A DNA stretch of 7,362 nucleotides from Chloroflexota bacterium. GTDB taxonomy: Bacteria > Chloroflexota > Anaerolineae > Anaerolineales > Villigracilaceae. Positions 6,515 through 7,362 of the stretch are shown piece after piece. The stretch's first letter is position 1. The number at the start of each line of letters is the position of its first letter. The notes under the pieces are model-generated. The model did no database searches. It saw only the letters and a list, made by a program, of their open reading frames with translations, and was not told the DNA's origin. A program made the position numbers and the translations under genes. Where the stretch lies: the NCBI GenBank assembly GCA_021823555.1, contig JAKANW010000132.1, positions 1 to 7,362 on the forward strand. Direction: 5' to 3'.

Positions 6515-7362
6515 CAGGACTCGGCATCCGCTCGCGAGCGATGGTGATCGGGAGTCATGTGTAAATGTGCAGCCTTTAGATAATGATGGTCACTGTCCTC
6601 ATAGCGCACGTCGCGGTCAATCACGCGACGCTCCTTGGAGGCCACCAATACCACATCCGATTCGATGGTACGGGCCGGGTAGATAATCATCCCGGATCCG
6701 ATGCGGCAGTTATGGCCGACGCAACTGCCCATTACCGGGCGGTTGGATATGCGTAGTTGTCCATCACCAGCCAAAGCTCGAATGGGGGCCGGTACCAAGT
6801 TGTAATCCGTAAAGGTAGAGCCTGCGCCGATGAATGTTTTTCTTCCCACCACACACATTTGCAGGCAGGTATTCTGCGCCACCATGCTGTTATCCATAAT
6901 GGTGGTCATGAATAACGCTGAACGGAAAGGCATGAACGTGCCATCTCCCACCACCGAGAGCATGATCTGCACATCCTGCGAAATATTGACATTACTGCCG
7001 ATAATCGAATTCTCGATCACGGCCCCGGCATTGATCGTGACATTGTCGCCGATGGTCGTCGGCCCATGAATGATAGCCCTGGGGTCAATCACACAGTTCT
7101 TGCCCACTTTCACAAGTTCGGAGCATTCCAGGACCTGTCGGCCTTCATAAACAGCCTTTGCCAAAATACCCAGTTTGAACCCCAGGTCCTCGCCCAGCCG
7201 TTTTTCAAAGCGCGCCCCGCGCGCGAAAAGGCCAAATACAACGTCAGCGATGAAAACGTGCACCCACGAATCAATCGCGATCAATGCCCGCAGCGGCACG
7301 TGAAATACCAGGTCACCGCTTTGGTCCGCCATATAGGTGGGAACGTGATAATACCCGATCTC
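6511..7362 (-). CDS. Hexapeptide-repeat (left-handed beta-helix) transferase-like protein, 5' partial
   Basis: The visible 283 residues end in a left-handed beta-helix of the kind found in acyltransferases and the C-terminal half of sugar-nucleotide enzymes such as GlmU. Counting from the in-frame ATG at 7332, imperfect hexapeptide turns run through about 75-172 (VGKNCVIDPRAIIHGPTTIG, then IGDNVTINAGAVIENSIIG and VVGRKTFIGAG). A loop at about 175-195 interrupts them, and they resume at about 200-235 (VGHNCRIGSGMIIYPA). The N-terminal part (10-40) is hydrophobic with a few charges. The tail (about 249-264) is rich in histidine. The ATG at 7332 has no ribosome site, and the frame stays open to the window edge with ten more codons (EIGYYHVPTY), so the true start is probably outside the window. 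The gene overlaps the reductase by 4 bp, suggesting a shared pathway. The substrate is not recognisable, and the protein could be a structural helix rather than an enzyme. Confidence 0.8.
   Translation of the reverse strand, partial: EIGYYHVPTYMADQSGDLVFHVPLRALIAIDSWVHVFIADVVFGLFARGARFEKRLGEDLGFKLGILAKAVYEGRQVLECSELVKVGKNCVIDPRAIIHGPTTIGDNVTINAGAVIENSIIGSNVNISQDVQIMLSVVGDGTFMPFRSALFMTTIMDNSMVAQNTCLQMCVVGRKTFIGAGSTFTDYNLVPAPIRALAGDGQLRISNRPVMGSCVGHNCRIGSGMIIYPARTIESDVVLVASKERRVIDRDVRYEDSDHHYLKAAHLHMTPDHHRSRADAESW

Noticed and set aside
7354..7362. Possible adapter sequence at the right edge (CCGATCT)
   Set aside because: Only seven bases match, they are followed by another base at the edge, and the orientation is wrong for an adapter attached to the right end. 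They also translate in frame with the beta-helix gene.

Overview
The window is gene-dense with no long gaps. All four genes run leftward on the minus strand. Gene spacing is -4, +10 and +14 bp, which looks like a single operon. In transcription order they are: a left-handed beta-helix (hexapeptide-repeat) protein whose 5' end lies beyond the right edge; a homologue of cyanobacterial fatty acyl-ACP reductase (AAR); a response regulator with a degenerate GGDEF domain; and a very long membrane-anchored PAS/multi-GAF sensor protein that runs off the left edge.

The style suggests Chloroflexota, perhaps Anaerolineae: huge proteins made of GAF tandems, receiver/degenerate-GGDEF regulators and moderate-to-high GC. 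This assignment is inference from protein style, not from a marker gene. The sequence is probably a metagenomic or draft-genome contig, because its first nine bases equal the 3' end of the standard Illumina adapter. I see no mobile elements, CRISPR arrays, RNA genes or terminators.

Region by region: 1-9 is a probable adapter remnant, which creates a false stop codon at 8-10. 8-4489 is the PAS plus eight-unit GAF protein, truncated in its eighth GAF unit. 4504-5409 is the response regulator, whose start is fixed by a strong ribosome binding site. 5420-6514 is the AAR-like reductase with its catalytic cysteine conserved. 6511-7362 is the beta-helix protein, open at its 5' end.

Possible joint role (inference): the first two genes could act in acyl or lipid-related metabolism, with the reductase making a fatty aldehyde from an acyl thioester. 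The last two would sense a cytoplasmic signal and relay it through protein contacts, since neither shows an intact catalytic output domain within the window. No aldehyde-deformylating oxygenase, the usual cyanobacterial partner of AAR, is present in the window.
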